Assembly (NCBI GenBank): GCA_035534435.1
Contig: DATLRX010000096.1
Span: 16,961-80,960, forward strand
Origin: Palsa-851 sp035534435
GTDB lineage: Bacteria > Chloroflexota > Dormibacteria > Aeolococcales > Aeolococcaceae
Direction of reading: 5' to 3'
DNA: 64,000 nt
Notes under the pieces: model-generated
What the model saw: the letters and a program-made list of their open reading frames with translations, nothing else
Told to the model about the DNA's origin: nothing
Database searches by the model: none
Shown: positions 34,365 to 43,118 of the stretch, one piece after another
How the letters are laid out: each line of letters opens with the position of its first letter
How positions within the stretch are numbered: the first letter of the stretch is position 1
Position numbers and translations under genes: made by a program

Positions 34365-36833
34365 TCAGCTCGCCGCCACAAGCTCCGACTGCACGATCGC
34401 CTCGACCTCAACGGTGGTTCCGGGGGGAACGGGCGGCACGACAGTGCCGTCGATCTCCCGGCCGTCGACAACGAGTCGCGTGACTCTGCCGATCGACCCG
34501 ACCGGCTTGCGGACCGTGATCCGGTACGTGGCGCCGCGGAATCGCCGCGTGGCAGCGAACCCCGACCATGCGGCGGGGATCACCGGGTCGATGCGAAGCC
34601 CGTCGAGCGCGGGCCGGATGCCGAGGATCCATTGCGTCGCAGCGACGAAGTTCCACGCGGCGGTGCCGGTGAGCCACGAGTTCTTCGCCTCGCCGTGCGT
34701 TGCGGCGTCACGACCGGCGATCATCTGCGCGTACACGTACGGCTCGCAGCGATGCACCTCGCTGATGTGCTCACGTGCCGACGGGTTGATCCGCGAGTAG
34801 TAGTCGAAGGCCGCGTCGCCGTCACCGATCATCGTCTCGGCGATCATGATCCATGGGTTGGTATGGCAGAAGATGCCGGCGTTCTCCTTGTAGCCGGGCG
34901 GATACGACGAGATCTCGCCGAGCTCGAGCCGGTATCGCGAGTACGCCGGTTGCAGCAGGACCGCGCCGTGCTCCGTGGCGAGCATCTCGCAGACGCTGTC
35001 GAGCGAACGCCGAGCTCGGCCGTCCTCGATGCCGATGCCGGCCATCACGCACATCCCCTGCGGCTCGATGAAGATCCGCCCCTCATCGTTGCCGGCGGAC
35101 CCGACCGGATTGCCGAAGTAGTCGTATGCCCGGAGAAACCAACGGCCGTCCCACCCGTGGTCTGCGACGGCACGCTCCATCGCCGCCGACCATGCGCGGC
35201 AGCCGGCCTCCGCGGTCTCGTGCCCCAGGCTGCGATGCAGGTCCGCAAGCTCGCCCGCCGCCAGCACGAACTGCCCGGCGATGAAGACCGACTCGGCGTG
35301 GCCTCCCTCGCGGTTCTCCGTGGTCTGGAACGATTCTCCCGGTGTGTCGGAGAAGCAGTTGAGGTTGAGACAGTCGTTCCAGTCGGCGCGGCCGATGAGC
35401 GGCAGACCATGCGGGCCGAGGCGGTCCATCGTGTACCGCAGGCTTCGCTGCAGGTGTTCGAGCAGCGGCGTCGCGCTGGCGACCTCGCTGTTGTAGGGCA
35501 CGGGTTCATCGAGGATCGTGGTGTCGCCCGTCTCCCGCACATAGGCGCAGACGCTCAGCACGAGCCAGAGCGGGTCGTCATTGAAACCGGCGCCGATGTC
35601 GTTGTTGCCGCGTTTCGTCAACGGCTGATACTGGTGATACGCGCCGCCAGATGCGAGCTGCGTGGACGCGACGTCGAGCAGGCGCTCGCGGGCCCGCTCC
35701 GGCATCATGTGGACGAAGCCGAGGACATCCTGATTCGTGTCGCGGAAGCCCATGCCGCGCTTGACACCGGACTCGAAGAGCGAGGCTGACCGGCCGATGT
35801 TGAACGTGGTGACGCACTGATACGCGTTCCAGACATTGATCATCCGGTTCGTGTGCTCGTCCGGGGTGTCGACGCAGACTGCGGACAGCAGCTCGTCCCA
35901 CCGATCCCGGAGCCGGGCGAGCCCATCCTCGACGGTCTGCGGCCGCAGCCAGCGATCGATCACCGGTTGCACGCGCCGCTTGTTGATCGTCTGCGAGTCG
36001 GGGGGATCGAACTTGTCGTCTCGCGGGTTCTCCGCGTACCCGAGCACGAAGATGACATCGCGTTCCTCGCCCGGGTCGAGCGCGAGCCGCACGTGGTGCG
36101 AGCCGTGCGGTGACCATCCGTGTGCGATCGAGTCGCTCGTGCTGCCGCGTTCGACCGCAATGGGACGGTCCCAGCCGCGATACGCGCCGAGGAACGTGTC
36201 GCGATCGGTGTCATATCCTGCGATCGGCTCGGAACATGCGAAGTAGGCGAAATGGTTGCGGCGCTCCCGGTACTCGGTCTTGTGATAGATGACGCCGTCG
36301 ACCACCTCGACCTCGCCCGTGGAGAGGTTGCGCTGGTAGTTGGTCGCATCGTCCTGCGCGTCCCACAGACAGAACTCCACCGACGAGAACAGCGAGATCT
36401 CGCGCGGCTCGTCCTGCAGGTTGGTGACGCGCGCACGCCACACCTCCAGGGTCTCGCCGAGCGGCACGTAGAACAGCGTCGAGGCGCGGATGCCGTTGCG
36501 TGCGGAGGTGATCGTCGTGTAGGAGAGCCCGTGCCGGCACTCGTACGAGTCGAGGACGCTCTGCATCGGTTGCCATGACGGAGACCACACGTCGCCTGTC
36601 GAGTCATCGCGGACGTAGAGGTATCTCCCGGCGAGATCGAACGGCGCATTGTTGTGCCGGTAGCGTGTGAGCCGCCGGAGGCGCGCGTCGCGAAGGAACG
36701 AGTACCCGCCGGCGGTGTTGGAGATCAGTCCGAAGTAGTCCTCCATGCCCAGGTAGTTGATCCAGGGCAGAGGGGTATCGGGCCGAGTGATGACGTACTC
36801 CCTGCGCACGTCATCGAAATGTCCGTACCGCAC
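34365..36833 (-). CDS. GH94 cellobiose phosphorylase
   Basis: An 822-residue glycoside phosphorylase of family GH94, the length of known cellobiose phosphorylases. The start MRYGHFDDVRREYVITRPD and TPLPWINYLG closely follows that family. The (alpha/alpha)6 catalytic domain includes MGFRDTNQD, the general acid Asp of GRADWNDCLN (near residue 485), ENREGGHAESVF and YPPGYKENAGIFCHTNPW. It splits cellobiose with phosphate to glucose 1-phosphate and glucose in the cytoplasm. GTG start with AAGGAG 6 bases upstream. It is the last gene after the substrate-binding protein of the transporter operon, separated by strong hairpins. Confidence 0.9.
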   Translation of the reverse strand: MRYGHFDDVRREYVITRPDTPLPWINYLGMEDYFGLISNTAGGYSFLRDARLRRLTRYRHNNAPFDLAGRYLYVRDDSTGDVWSPSWQPMQSVLDSYECRHGLSYTTITSARNGIRASTLFYVPLGETLEVWRARVTNLQDEPREISLFSSVEFCLWDAQDDATNYQRNLSTGEVEVVDGVIYHKTEYRERRNHFAYFACSEPIAGYDTDRDTFLGAYRGWDRPIAVERGSTSDSIAHGWSPHGSHHVRLALDPGEERDVIFVLGYAENPRDDKFDPPDSQTINKRRVQPVIDRWLRPQTVEDGLARLRDRWDELLSAVCVDTPDEHTNRMINVWNAYQCVTTFNIGRSASLFESGVKRGMGFRDTNQDVLGFVHMMPERARERLLDVASTQLASGGAYHQYQPLTKRGNNDIGAGFNDDPLWLVLSVCAYVRETGDTTILDEPVPYNSEVASATPLLEHLQRSLRYTMDRLGPHGLPLIGRADWNDCLNLNCFSDTPGESFQTTENREGGHAESVFIAGQFVLAAGELADLHRSLGHETAEAGCRAWSAAMERAVADHGWDGRWFLRAYDYFGNPVGSAGNDEGRIFIEPQGMCVMAGIGIEDGRARRSLDSVCEMLATEHGAVLLQPAYSRYRLELGEISSYPPGYKENAGIFCHTNPWIMIAETMIGDGDAAFDYYSRINPSAREHISEVHRCEPYVYAQMIAGRDAATHGEAKNSWLTGTAAWNFVAATQWILGIRPALDGLRIDPVIPAAWSGFAATRRFRGATYRITVRKPVGSIGRVTRLVVDGREIDGTVVPPVPPGTTVEVEAIVQSELVAAS

Positions 36834-36863
36834 GATGACTCCTTGTGAGCGTGATGAGCTGAA

Positions 36864-36913
36864 CCCCGCGTTCGGCGGGGCGGCGTCCGGCCGGCGCGCT
36901 GCCGGCCGGACGC
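36864..36913 (-). terminator. Double hairpin between substrate-binding protein and GH94 genes
   Basis: A perfect 13-bp stem (36883-36895 with 36901-36913, loop GCGCT) follows the stop of the binding-protein gene, and a second stem CCCCGC/GCGGGG (36864-36869 with 36875-36880) follows it. Between genes of one operon this could be a partial terminator or an mRNA-stabilising element raising binding-protein output. Confidence 0.6.
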
Positions 36914-36962
36914 TTGACCACCTGCTGGTCAGGCAGGAAGGTCGGAGGGCGCCAGCCGAACC

Positions 36963-38648
36963 TCAGACGGGCCTGAGGTGCATGAGGATGTACGGGAGCT
37001 CCGGGTCGTTCGGCGACGGATCCATGTACGGATTCGACCCGTCCGGCCACCCCGTGAAATGCGCGCTGCTGTAGACGTTCCAGTCAGCGCCGTAGAGCAG
37101 CGGTACCTGAGGAGCCTGGTCGGTCATGATCTGCCCGAGCGCCTGCACGGCAGTCGTGATCGCTGCGGTGTCGCTCGGGTTCGTGCCCTCGAGCGTCGTC
37201 AGCGCCTGGTCGGCCGCATCACTCTTGAAACCGCCGTAGTTCCCCGCGGAGACCGGTTGCGTGCTGTCGAGCCAGTTCTGGTACTGCACGAACGGAGTCG
37301 GGCCGCCGTTGCCCCAGTGGATCATCGACTGGAAGTTCCCGGCCGTGTAGTCGGCGTACCAGCCGGTGTCCGGGTTGTCGCCCTTGGTCGTGCAGTTGAT
37401 GCCCTCTGCCTGCAACTGCTGCGAGATGAGCTGTGCATCCTCCCAGTAGTCCGAGTACGGCACCGGATCCTCGATGTTGAAGCTGATGATCTGACCGTTC
37501 TTGGTGTAGCAGTTGGCGGGCGTGCTCGCCGTGCAGTTGCCGCTGCCGGTCGGAGCCTTGTAACCGTCTGCCGTGAGGAGCGACTTGACCGTCGCCGGGT
37601 CGGAATTCGGCTTCAGGTCGTTCTTCGCCGTCGCGCTGAGGTACTGCGAGAAGTTCGGCAGGATCAAGCCGGTCGACGATGTCGCCGGCGCTTCGTAGCC
37701 CGACTCGCCGAGGAGGGCGAGCGCGGTGCGATCGATGCCGGCGCTGATCGCCTTCCTGACCTGGGGATCACCGAGCGCCCCGTACTTCACGTTGAACCAG
37801 AGGGTCACGGTGTTGCCCGATGCGAACCAGTAGTGGTTGGTCTGCGGGTTCAGCGAGACGAAGTTCTGCTGGATGTTGGCGATATCATTCCCGGCCCAGT
37901 CGAGCTGCCCTGCGACGAGCGCGCTGCTCGCCGCGTCGTTGGTCGCGTAGTACGGAACGTCCACCTCCGAGATCGGCGGGATGCCTCCCCAGTACTTGGA
38001 GTTCGCGGCGAACTTCACGACCTGCGTGGAGAAGCTCTTGAGCGTGTAGGGGCCCGTGCCGACCGGGTTCGCGACCACCGCCGTCGCCGGATTGGAGATC
38101 GACGACCACAGATGCTGCGGGACGATGTACGTCGAGCCTGCGATCGAGAACAGGTTGGTGTACTGCGCGGTGTTGAAGTGGATCGTGACGGAGTTGCCCG
38201 ACACCGTCGGATCACTCGCCTGCGCGGGGATGCCGCTGGCGTTGGCGGCGTTGTTGTCCTTGATCGTCTTGAAGGTGAACGCGACGTCCTGCGCGGTGAA
38301 CGCCTTGCCGTCGCTCCAGGTGATGTTCGGCCGGATCGCGAAGGTGAGGTCCTTGCCGTCCGTCGAGAAGGTGTAGCTGGTCGCGAGCCAGGGGTGGCTC
38401 TGCGCCGGGTCCAGCGCATCGAACTCGTAGAGCGGTTCGTAGATGAGCGTGCGAAGGTTCATCTTCGTCGCGAACGACGAGGTGTTGAACGGGTTGAAGT
38501 CCTGCGTGAACGTGACGCCGGTGTTGGACTCCTCGGTGAGCACCGCGTGGGTAGCCGGGCCCGTCGAAGGGCTCGGGCTGCTCGAGGCGCACCCGGCGAT
38601 CGCGAGCGCGGAGGCCACGGCCAGTCCGGTCGCTAGTTTTCGATTCAT
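36963..38648 (-). CDS. ABC transporter substrate-binding lipoprotein (SBP_bac_5)
   Basis: A 561-residue family 5 solute-binding protein. The N-terminus MNRKLATGLAVASALAIAGC ends in a lipobox, so it is membrane-anchored outside the cell. SBP_bac_5 features include FNPFNTSSFATKMNLRTLIYEPLYEFD, HPWLATSYTFSTDGKDLTFAI, WSDGKAFTAQDVAFTF and GTGPYTLKSF. Many cellobiose/cellotriose-binding proteins of this Opp-like family exist, and the neighbouring GH94, GH1 and LacI genes support beta-glucan oligosaccharides rather than peptides as ligand. It is fifth in the transporter operon with a 102-bp gap upstream, where a GTGACGTCAC palindrome sits. Confidence 0.88.
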   Translation of the reverse strand: MNRKLATGLAVASALAIAGCASSSPSPSTGPATHAVLTEESNTGVTFTQDFNPFNTSSFATKMNLRTLIYEPLYEFDALDPAQSHPWLATSYTFSTDGKDLTFAIRPNITWSDGKAFTAQDVAFTFKTIKDNNAANASGIPAQASDPTVSGNSVTIHFNTAQYTNLFSIAGSTYIVPQHLWSSISNPATAVVANPVGTGPYTLKSFSTQVVKFAANSKYWGGIPPISEVDVPYYATNDAASSALVAGQLDWAGNDIANIQQNFVSLNPQTNHYWFASGNTVTLWFNVKYGALGDPQVRKAISAGIDRTALALLGESGYEAPATSSTGLILPNFSQYLSATAKNDLKPNSDPATVKSLLTADGYKAPTGSGNCTASTPANCYTKNGQIISFNIEDPVPYSDYWEDAQLISQQLQAEGINCTTKGDNPDTGWYADYTAGNFQSMIHWGNGGPTPFVQYQNWLDSTQPVSAGNYGGFKSDAADQALTTLEGTNPSDTAAITTAVQALGQIMTDQAPQVPLLYGADWNVYSSAHFTGWPDGSNPYMDPSPNDPELPYILMHLRPV

Positions 38649-38750
38649 CGCTTAGTATCTCCAGTGGGCGCCGGCATTACTGGTGCCGCGCGCTGTCGGT
38701 TAATGCGTAGCTGCTGCCGACGAGGGGCCGCCGGATCCTGTGACGTCACT

Positions 38751-39851
38751 TCATCCTCCGGTTCCTCCCGCGCTCAATTTCTGCAAGCCCTGCCTCGCTG
38801 CCGTCCTGTGGGGGCCCGGTTGCGGCTCGGACGAGTGCCGGTCCGCGGAGTCGACGTGCAGCCAGCACGCGGCCGTATGCGCGGCCGCCACCTCGACGGT
38901 TGGCGGCGCGACCCGGGAGCAGATGTCCATCGCGTGCGGGCAGCGCGGATGAAAGCGACAGCCGGTCGGGGGTGCGAGCAGGCTCGGCGGCGCACCGCTG
39001 CCGGCAAGCGTGGGCGGGACCGCCCGATCCGGGTCCGCCGCAGCCGACAGCAGGAGCTGGGTGTACGGATGTGCCGGACGGTCGGTGAGCTCGACGCTCG
39101 GCGCGGATTCGACCACCTGGCCGGCGTACATCACCATGATGCGATCGGCGAGGTAGCGCGCCGACGCGATGTCGTGCGTGACGTAGAGGATCGCCATGTG
39201 CTCGCGGTCCCGCAGGTCGGCGAGGAGATTCAGCACGCCGAGCCGAACCGACACGTCGAGCATGGACACCGGCTCGTCCGCCAGGAGCGCGCGAGGACGA
39301 ACCGCCAGCGTGCGGGCGATGGCCACGCGCTGCCGCTGACCGCCGGAGAGCTCGTGCGGGAACTTGTCGACGAACTGGTCGGGCGGGGACAGGGCGACGC
39401 GCCTGAGCAGGTCCGAGACGGCGGCAGAGACGTCGTCGTCGGCGATGTGGTGGATCCGGAGCGGGCGGACGAGGTGATACCGGATGCGGTGCACCGGGTT
39501 CAGCGACGCGAACGGATCCTGGAACACCATCTGGACCTGCGACGCGTACTTGCGCGTGCGCTTGCCACGCACCGCCTCGCCGTCGAGCAGGACACGGCCG
39601 GAGTCCGGCGTCAGGATGCGTGCGAGCATCCGCGCGACGGTGGTCTTCCCGCACCCGCTCTCGCCGACGACCGCGACCACCTTTCCCGCCTCCAGGCCGA
39701 TGGAGACGCCGTCGACGGCACGCAGAGCGGCCCGGCGCGTGAGTGGACCGCGGCCGCGGCGGACCCAGAAACGCTTGCTGAGGTCGCGTCCCTCCAGCAC
39801 CGGCGGCGACACCGCGGTCGTGAACGGGGTTTCGACGGCGACCGCGGTCAT
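38751..39851 (-). CDS. ABC transporter ATP-binding protein, OppF/DppF type
   Basis: A 366-residue ATPase. Walker A is VVAVVGESGCGKTTVARML, the signature is LSGGQRQRVAIARTLA, Walker B is RALLADEPVSMLDVSV, and the switch His is in LYVTHDIASARYLAD. The C-terminal oligopeptide-transporter extension carries the Cys cluster (GCRFHPRCPHAMDIC, then AACW). The ATG overlaps the OppD-type stop (ATGA). In-frame codons upstream to 40034 lie inside the neighbouring gene and are not used. Confidence 0.92.
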   Translation of the reverse strand: MTAVAVETPFTTAVSPPVLEGRDLSKRFWVRRGRGPLTRRAALRAVDGVSIGLEAGKVVAVVGESGCGKTTVARMLARILTPDSGRVLLDGEAVRGKRTRKYASQVQMVFQDPFASLNPVHRIRYHLVRPLRIHHIADDDVSAAVSDLLRRVALSPPDQFVDKFPHELSGGQRQRVAIARTLAVRPRALLADEPVSMLDVSVRLGVLNLLADLRDREHMAILYVTHDIASARYLADRIMVMYAGQVVESAPSVELTDRPAHPYTQLLLSAAADPDRAVPPTLAGSGAPPSLLAPPTGCRFHPRCPHAMDICSRVAPPTVEVAAAHTAACWLHVDSADRHSSEPQPGPHRTAARQGLQKLSAGGTGG

Positions 39852-41008
39852 CGGCCGGCTCCCTGATTCCGGCCTGCGCCGGAGCGCGAGAGCGTCGCGG
39901 CGACCGCGGGATTGGGGAGCGCGAGCGCCTCCGGGACCGGCGTCCCCAGCTCGTGCAGCCAGCACGCCACATCCCGTCGTGCCTCGTTGCGCTCGAGCAC
40001 CGGGACGTCGACCTTGCACCGCTCCATCACCCATGGGCAGCGAGGGTGAAAAGCGCAGCCGGGCGGGATGTCTCGCAGGTTCGGTGGCGACCCCGGAATG
40101 CCGGCCATCGGCCGGCGCTCGCCGTGCATCGGCGGAAAGCAGTTGAGCAAGCCGTGCGTGTAGGGGTGGCGGGGTGCTCGGAACAGCGCTGTCGCGGGCG
40201 CGGATTCGACCAGCCGGCCCGCGTACATGACCGCGATCTCGTCGGCGAGCTCGACGAGCAGCGACAGGTCGTGCGTGATGAACAGCGCAGCGAACCCGAG
40301 CCGGTCGCGCAGCCCCATGAGCTCGTCGAGGATCTCGCGCTGCGTGACCACGTCGAGCGCGGTGGTCGGCTCGTCGAGGATCAGCACCTGCGGCTCCAGC
40401 GCCAGCGCCATCGCGATCATTGCCCTCTGGCGCATACCGCCTGAGAGCTCGTGGGGGTAGCCGCGCAGCCGGTCCGCGTTCATCCCGACCATGTCGAGGA
40501 GCTCGCCGGCGCGCGCCAGCCGTCCCGGCCGGGACAGACCGGGACGATGCACCCGGAGGACGTCGTCGAACTGCGCACCGATGGTGGCGACGGGGTTGAG
40601 CGCGTTGAGCGCGCTCTGCAGGACGACGGCGATCTCCGACCAGCGCACCGAGCGCAGCTCCCTGTCACCGGCCGCGAGCATGTCGACGGTCTGCGCACGT
40701 CCGCCCCCGCTGTTCGGCTTGGAGTGAAAGATCACCTCACCGCCGGTGATCACCGCCGGCGCGCGGAGCAGACGAAGTGCGGCCATCGCGAGAGTCGACT
40801 TGCCGCTGCCGCTCTCGCCCGCGAGCCCGACGACCTCACCGCGGCGGAGCGTGAGATCACATCCGACGACTGCGTGCACCGCGTCGTCGCCGAACCCGTA
40901 GTCGACACTGAGACCCTTGATCTCGAGCACCGGGTCGGCGAACACCGCTGCGGGCACGGCGCGGGTCGCGTCGTCGGCGGAGGGGATGCGGTCGAGCCGG
41001 CTCGTCAT
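39848..41008 (-). CDS. ABC transporter ATP-binding protein, OppD/DppD type
   Basis: A 386-residue ATPase. Walker A VVGLAGESGSGKSTLAMAAL, Q-loop IAVVLQSALNALNPV, signature LSGGMRQRAMIAMALAL, Walker B VLILDEPTTALDVV, switch FITHDLSLLVELAD. The C-terminal Cys cluster CAFHPRCPWVMERC of the Opp family, which can bind an iron-sulfur cluster, is present. ATG at 41008 overlaps the OppC-type stop. It pairs with the following OppF-type ATPase as a heterodimer. Confidence 0.92.
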   Translation of the reverse strand: MTSRLDRIPSADDATRAVPAAVFADPVLEIKGLSVDYGFGDDAVHAVVGCDLTLRRGEVVGLAGESGSGKSTLAMAALRLLRAPAVITGGEVIFHSKPNSGGGRAQTVDMLAAGDRELRSVRWSEIAVVLQSALNALNPVATIGAQFDDVLRVHRPGLSRPGRLARAGELLDMVGMNADRLRGYPHELSGGMRQRAMIAMALALEPQVLILDEPTTALDVVTQREILDELMGLRDRLGFAALFITHDLSLLVELADEIAVMYAGRLVESAPATALFRAPRHPYTHGLLNCFPPMHGERRPMAGIPGSPPNLRDIPPGCAFHPRCPWVMERCKVDVPVLERNEARRDVACWLHELGTPVPEALALPNPAVAATLSRSGAGRNQGAGR

Positions 41009-42123
41009 GGCCGCGCACCATCCGGCGAACTGCCATCGACCCCGACGTTGACGATGGGCATCACGGTCGCGGCGATCGCCGTCGGCACGGGCCGCCGCAT
41101 CACGGGCGTGAAGCCGAGCTTCGGTTGCCTGCGCAGACCCGCACGGCGAGCCTTCTTGCGCGACATCCCGGCGTCGCGAAGACGCGGATTGATGAACTCG
41201 TCCATGCCGAAGTTGAGGAGCGCGAGGCCGCACCCGAGGAGCGCGATGCACACGCCCGGCGGTGCCCACCACCACCACCAACCGCTCGCGGGCGCGCTCT
41301 CCGCCTGTGCCTGCATGAGCATCAGGCCCCAGTTCCAGATGTTGCTGCCCGCAAGACCGAGGTACGCGAGCGCGACGTATGCGCCGAGCGCGTAGAGGGT
41401 CGTGAAGAGAAACGACGAGGCCGCGATCGGCACCAGGTTCGGGAGAACCTCGTACGCGATGATGCGGAAGCTGCTCTCACCGGAGACGCGCGCGGCTTCG
41501 ACGAATTCGCGGTTTCGAAGCGAGAGCGTCTGCGCGCGAAGCACCCGTGCTCCGAAGGCCCAGCCCGTCACGCTGACGATGAGCGCGATGAGCACCGGGC
41601 TCGAGTCCGCGCCGGGCACATAGCTCGCAAGCACGATGAGCAGCGGCAGGCCGGGAATCGCGAGGAACACATTGGCCGCAAGCGACAGCCCGTCGTCGGT
41701 GAAGCCGCCGATGTAGCCGGCCGTCACACCGACGACGATCGACAACACCGTCGCCGCGGCGCCGGCGAGGAACCCGACAAGCATCGTCGCCCGCGCGGAG
41801 ACGAGCAGCTGCGAGAGGACGTCGTTCGCGTAGATGGTGGTGCCGAGCGGGTGCGCGCGCGACGGCGACAGCGGGAGGATCTGTGGCGACCCGAACAATC
41901 CCTTCGCCGGCACGATCTGCACCCACGTGAGATCGGTGTGCGTCGGGCTGTAGGGGGCGATGATCGGGCCGATGATCGCCAGCAGCGCGAAGAGCAGGAG
42001 GATCACCGCGCCTGCGATGACCTTGGGAGAACGAGGCAGGCGCAACGCGCGGAACCGGGGGACGGCAGGCGACGGCACGCCGGAGACCGGTGCGGAGGTG
42101 AGGCCCTGGACCGTCGTGCTCAC
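41005..42123 (-). CDS. ABC transporter permease, OppC/DppC type
   Basis: A 372-residue membrane permease. After a cytoplasmic N-terminus, the first helix VIAGAVILLLFALLAIIGPIIAP is followed by the family's PLGTTIYANDVLSQLLVSARATMLVGF and by the EAA-like coupling loop EFVEAARVSGESSFRIIAYEVLPN. The start is the GTG at 42123, 5 bases after the OppB-type stop with GGAGG upstream; a much longer in-frame reading to 43071 is only the shadow of the other permease. The C-terminal 60 residues after the last helix are an unusual basic extension. Confidence 0.9.
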   Translation of the reverse strand: MSTTVQGLTSAPVSGVPSPAVPRFRALRLPRSPKVIAGAVILLLFALLAIIGPIIAPYSPTHTDLTWVQIVPAKGLFGSPQILPLSPSRAHPLGTTIYANDVLSQLLVSARATMLVGFLAGAAATVLSIVVGVTAGYIGGFTDDGLSLAANVFLAIPGLPLLIVLASYVPGADSSPVLIALIVSVTGWAFGARVLRAQTLSLRNREFVEAARVSGESSFRIIAYEVLPNLVPIAASSFLFTTLYALGAYVALAYLGLAGSNIWNWGLMLMQAQAESAPASGWWWWWAPPGVCIALLGCGLALLNFGMDEFINPRLRDAGMSRKKARRAGLRRQPKLGFTPVMRRPVPTAIAATVMPIVNVGVDGSSPDGARP

Positions 42124-42128
42124 CGCGG

Positions 42129-43115
42129 TCAAGCCTCCTGGCGGGCGCGCGGGTCGAGGCCGACGTACACGATGTCCGCGAGGAAGTTCGCGAGCAGCAC
42201 CACGAGCGTGATGACGAGGAAGATCCCCTGCACCATCGGATAGTCCTGGTTCGTCACCGCGTGGAAGAGCAGGTAGCCGATCCCCGGGTAGCTGAAGACG
42301 ATCTCCACCAGCAGCTGGCCCGCGACCACGAGGCTGATGGCGAGCGAGAAGTTGGCGACGCTCGGCAGGATCGCGTTGCGCGCTGCGTACCAGACCACCC
42401 GTCGCGCAGGCAGGCCCTTCGCGCGCGCCACCAGGACGAAGTCCTCGTCCATGGTGATCACCATCATGTTGCGCATCCCGAGGATCCAGCCGGCGATGGA
42501 CGTGAGCACGATCGTGCTCGCGGGCAGGACGCCGTGGTCGACGAGGCTGACGATGTAGTCCCAGTTGAACCCGGGGGTCACGCTGTTCACCCCCGTCGTC
42601 TGGTAGCCCTGGCTGATCGGGAACCAGTGCAGCCCGGTGGCGAAGGCCATCAGGAGGACGGTGCCGAGGAAGAAGTAGGGGATCGCCTGGAAGAACGTGG
42701 TGCCGGGGATCACCCAATCGAGCCAGGAACCGCGCATCCATCCGAGCCCGATCCCGATCAGTGTGCCGAGGAGGAAGGCGATCACGGTGGCGACGCCCAG
42801 GAGGCCGAGGGTCCACGGCAGCGCCGCTCCGATGATGCTGGTCACCGGCTCGAAGCTGTTGCCCCACGACACGCCGAGGTTGCCGTGAGCCAGATCGCCC
42901 CAGTAGTGGATGTACTGGACCCAGATGCTGTCGTTGATGCCGAGCCCGAATTGCGCCTTGATGGCGTCCACCACCTGGCTGTTGACGAAGGTGAGATGGC
43001 CGATCGCCGTCGCGACGGGGTTGCCCGGCACGAGGCGGGGCAGGAAGAAGTTCACGGTGAGCGCCACCCACGCCGCGAGCAGGTAGAACCCCAGGCGCCG
43101 GAGCAACACGCGCAT
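42129..43115 (-). CDS. ABC transporter permease, OppB/DppB type
   Basis: A 328-residue permease: N-terminal helix YLLAAWVALTVNFFLPRLVPGNP, the periplasmic loop with FGLGINDSIWVQYIHYWGDLAHGNLG, and the coupling motif EDFVLVARAKGLPARRVVWYAARNAILP. It begins 3 bp after the LacI-type gene, so regulator, two permeases, two ATPases and binding protein form one minus-strand operon. Confidence 0.92.
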   Translation of the reverse strand: MRVLLRRLGFYLLAAWVALTVNFFLPRLVPGNPVATAIGHLTFVNSQVVDAIKAQFGLGINDSIWVQYIHYWGDLAHGNLGVSWGNSFEPVTSIIGAALPWTLGLLGVATVIAFLLGTLIGIGLGWMRGSWLDWVIPGTTFFQAIPYFFLGTVLLMAFATGLHWFPISQGYQTTGVNSVTPGFNWDYIVSLVDHGVLPASTIVLTSIAGWILGMRNMMVITMDEDFVLVARAKGLPARRVVWYAARNAILPSVANFSLAISLVVAGQLLVEIVFSYPGIGYLLFHAVTNQDYPMVQGIFLVITLVVLLANFLADIVYVGLDPRARQEA

Positions 43116-43118
43116 GCC

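Noticed and set aside
41005..43071. 688-codon reading of the OppC-type permease
   Set aside because: The upstream 316 codons are the wrong frame of the OppB-type gene; a GTG with GGAGG at 42123 gives a normal-length permease.
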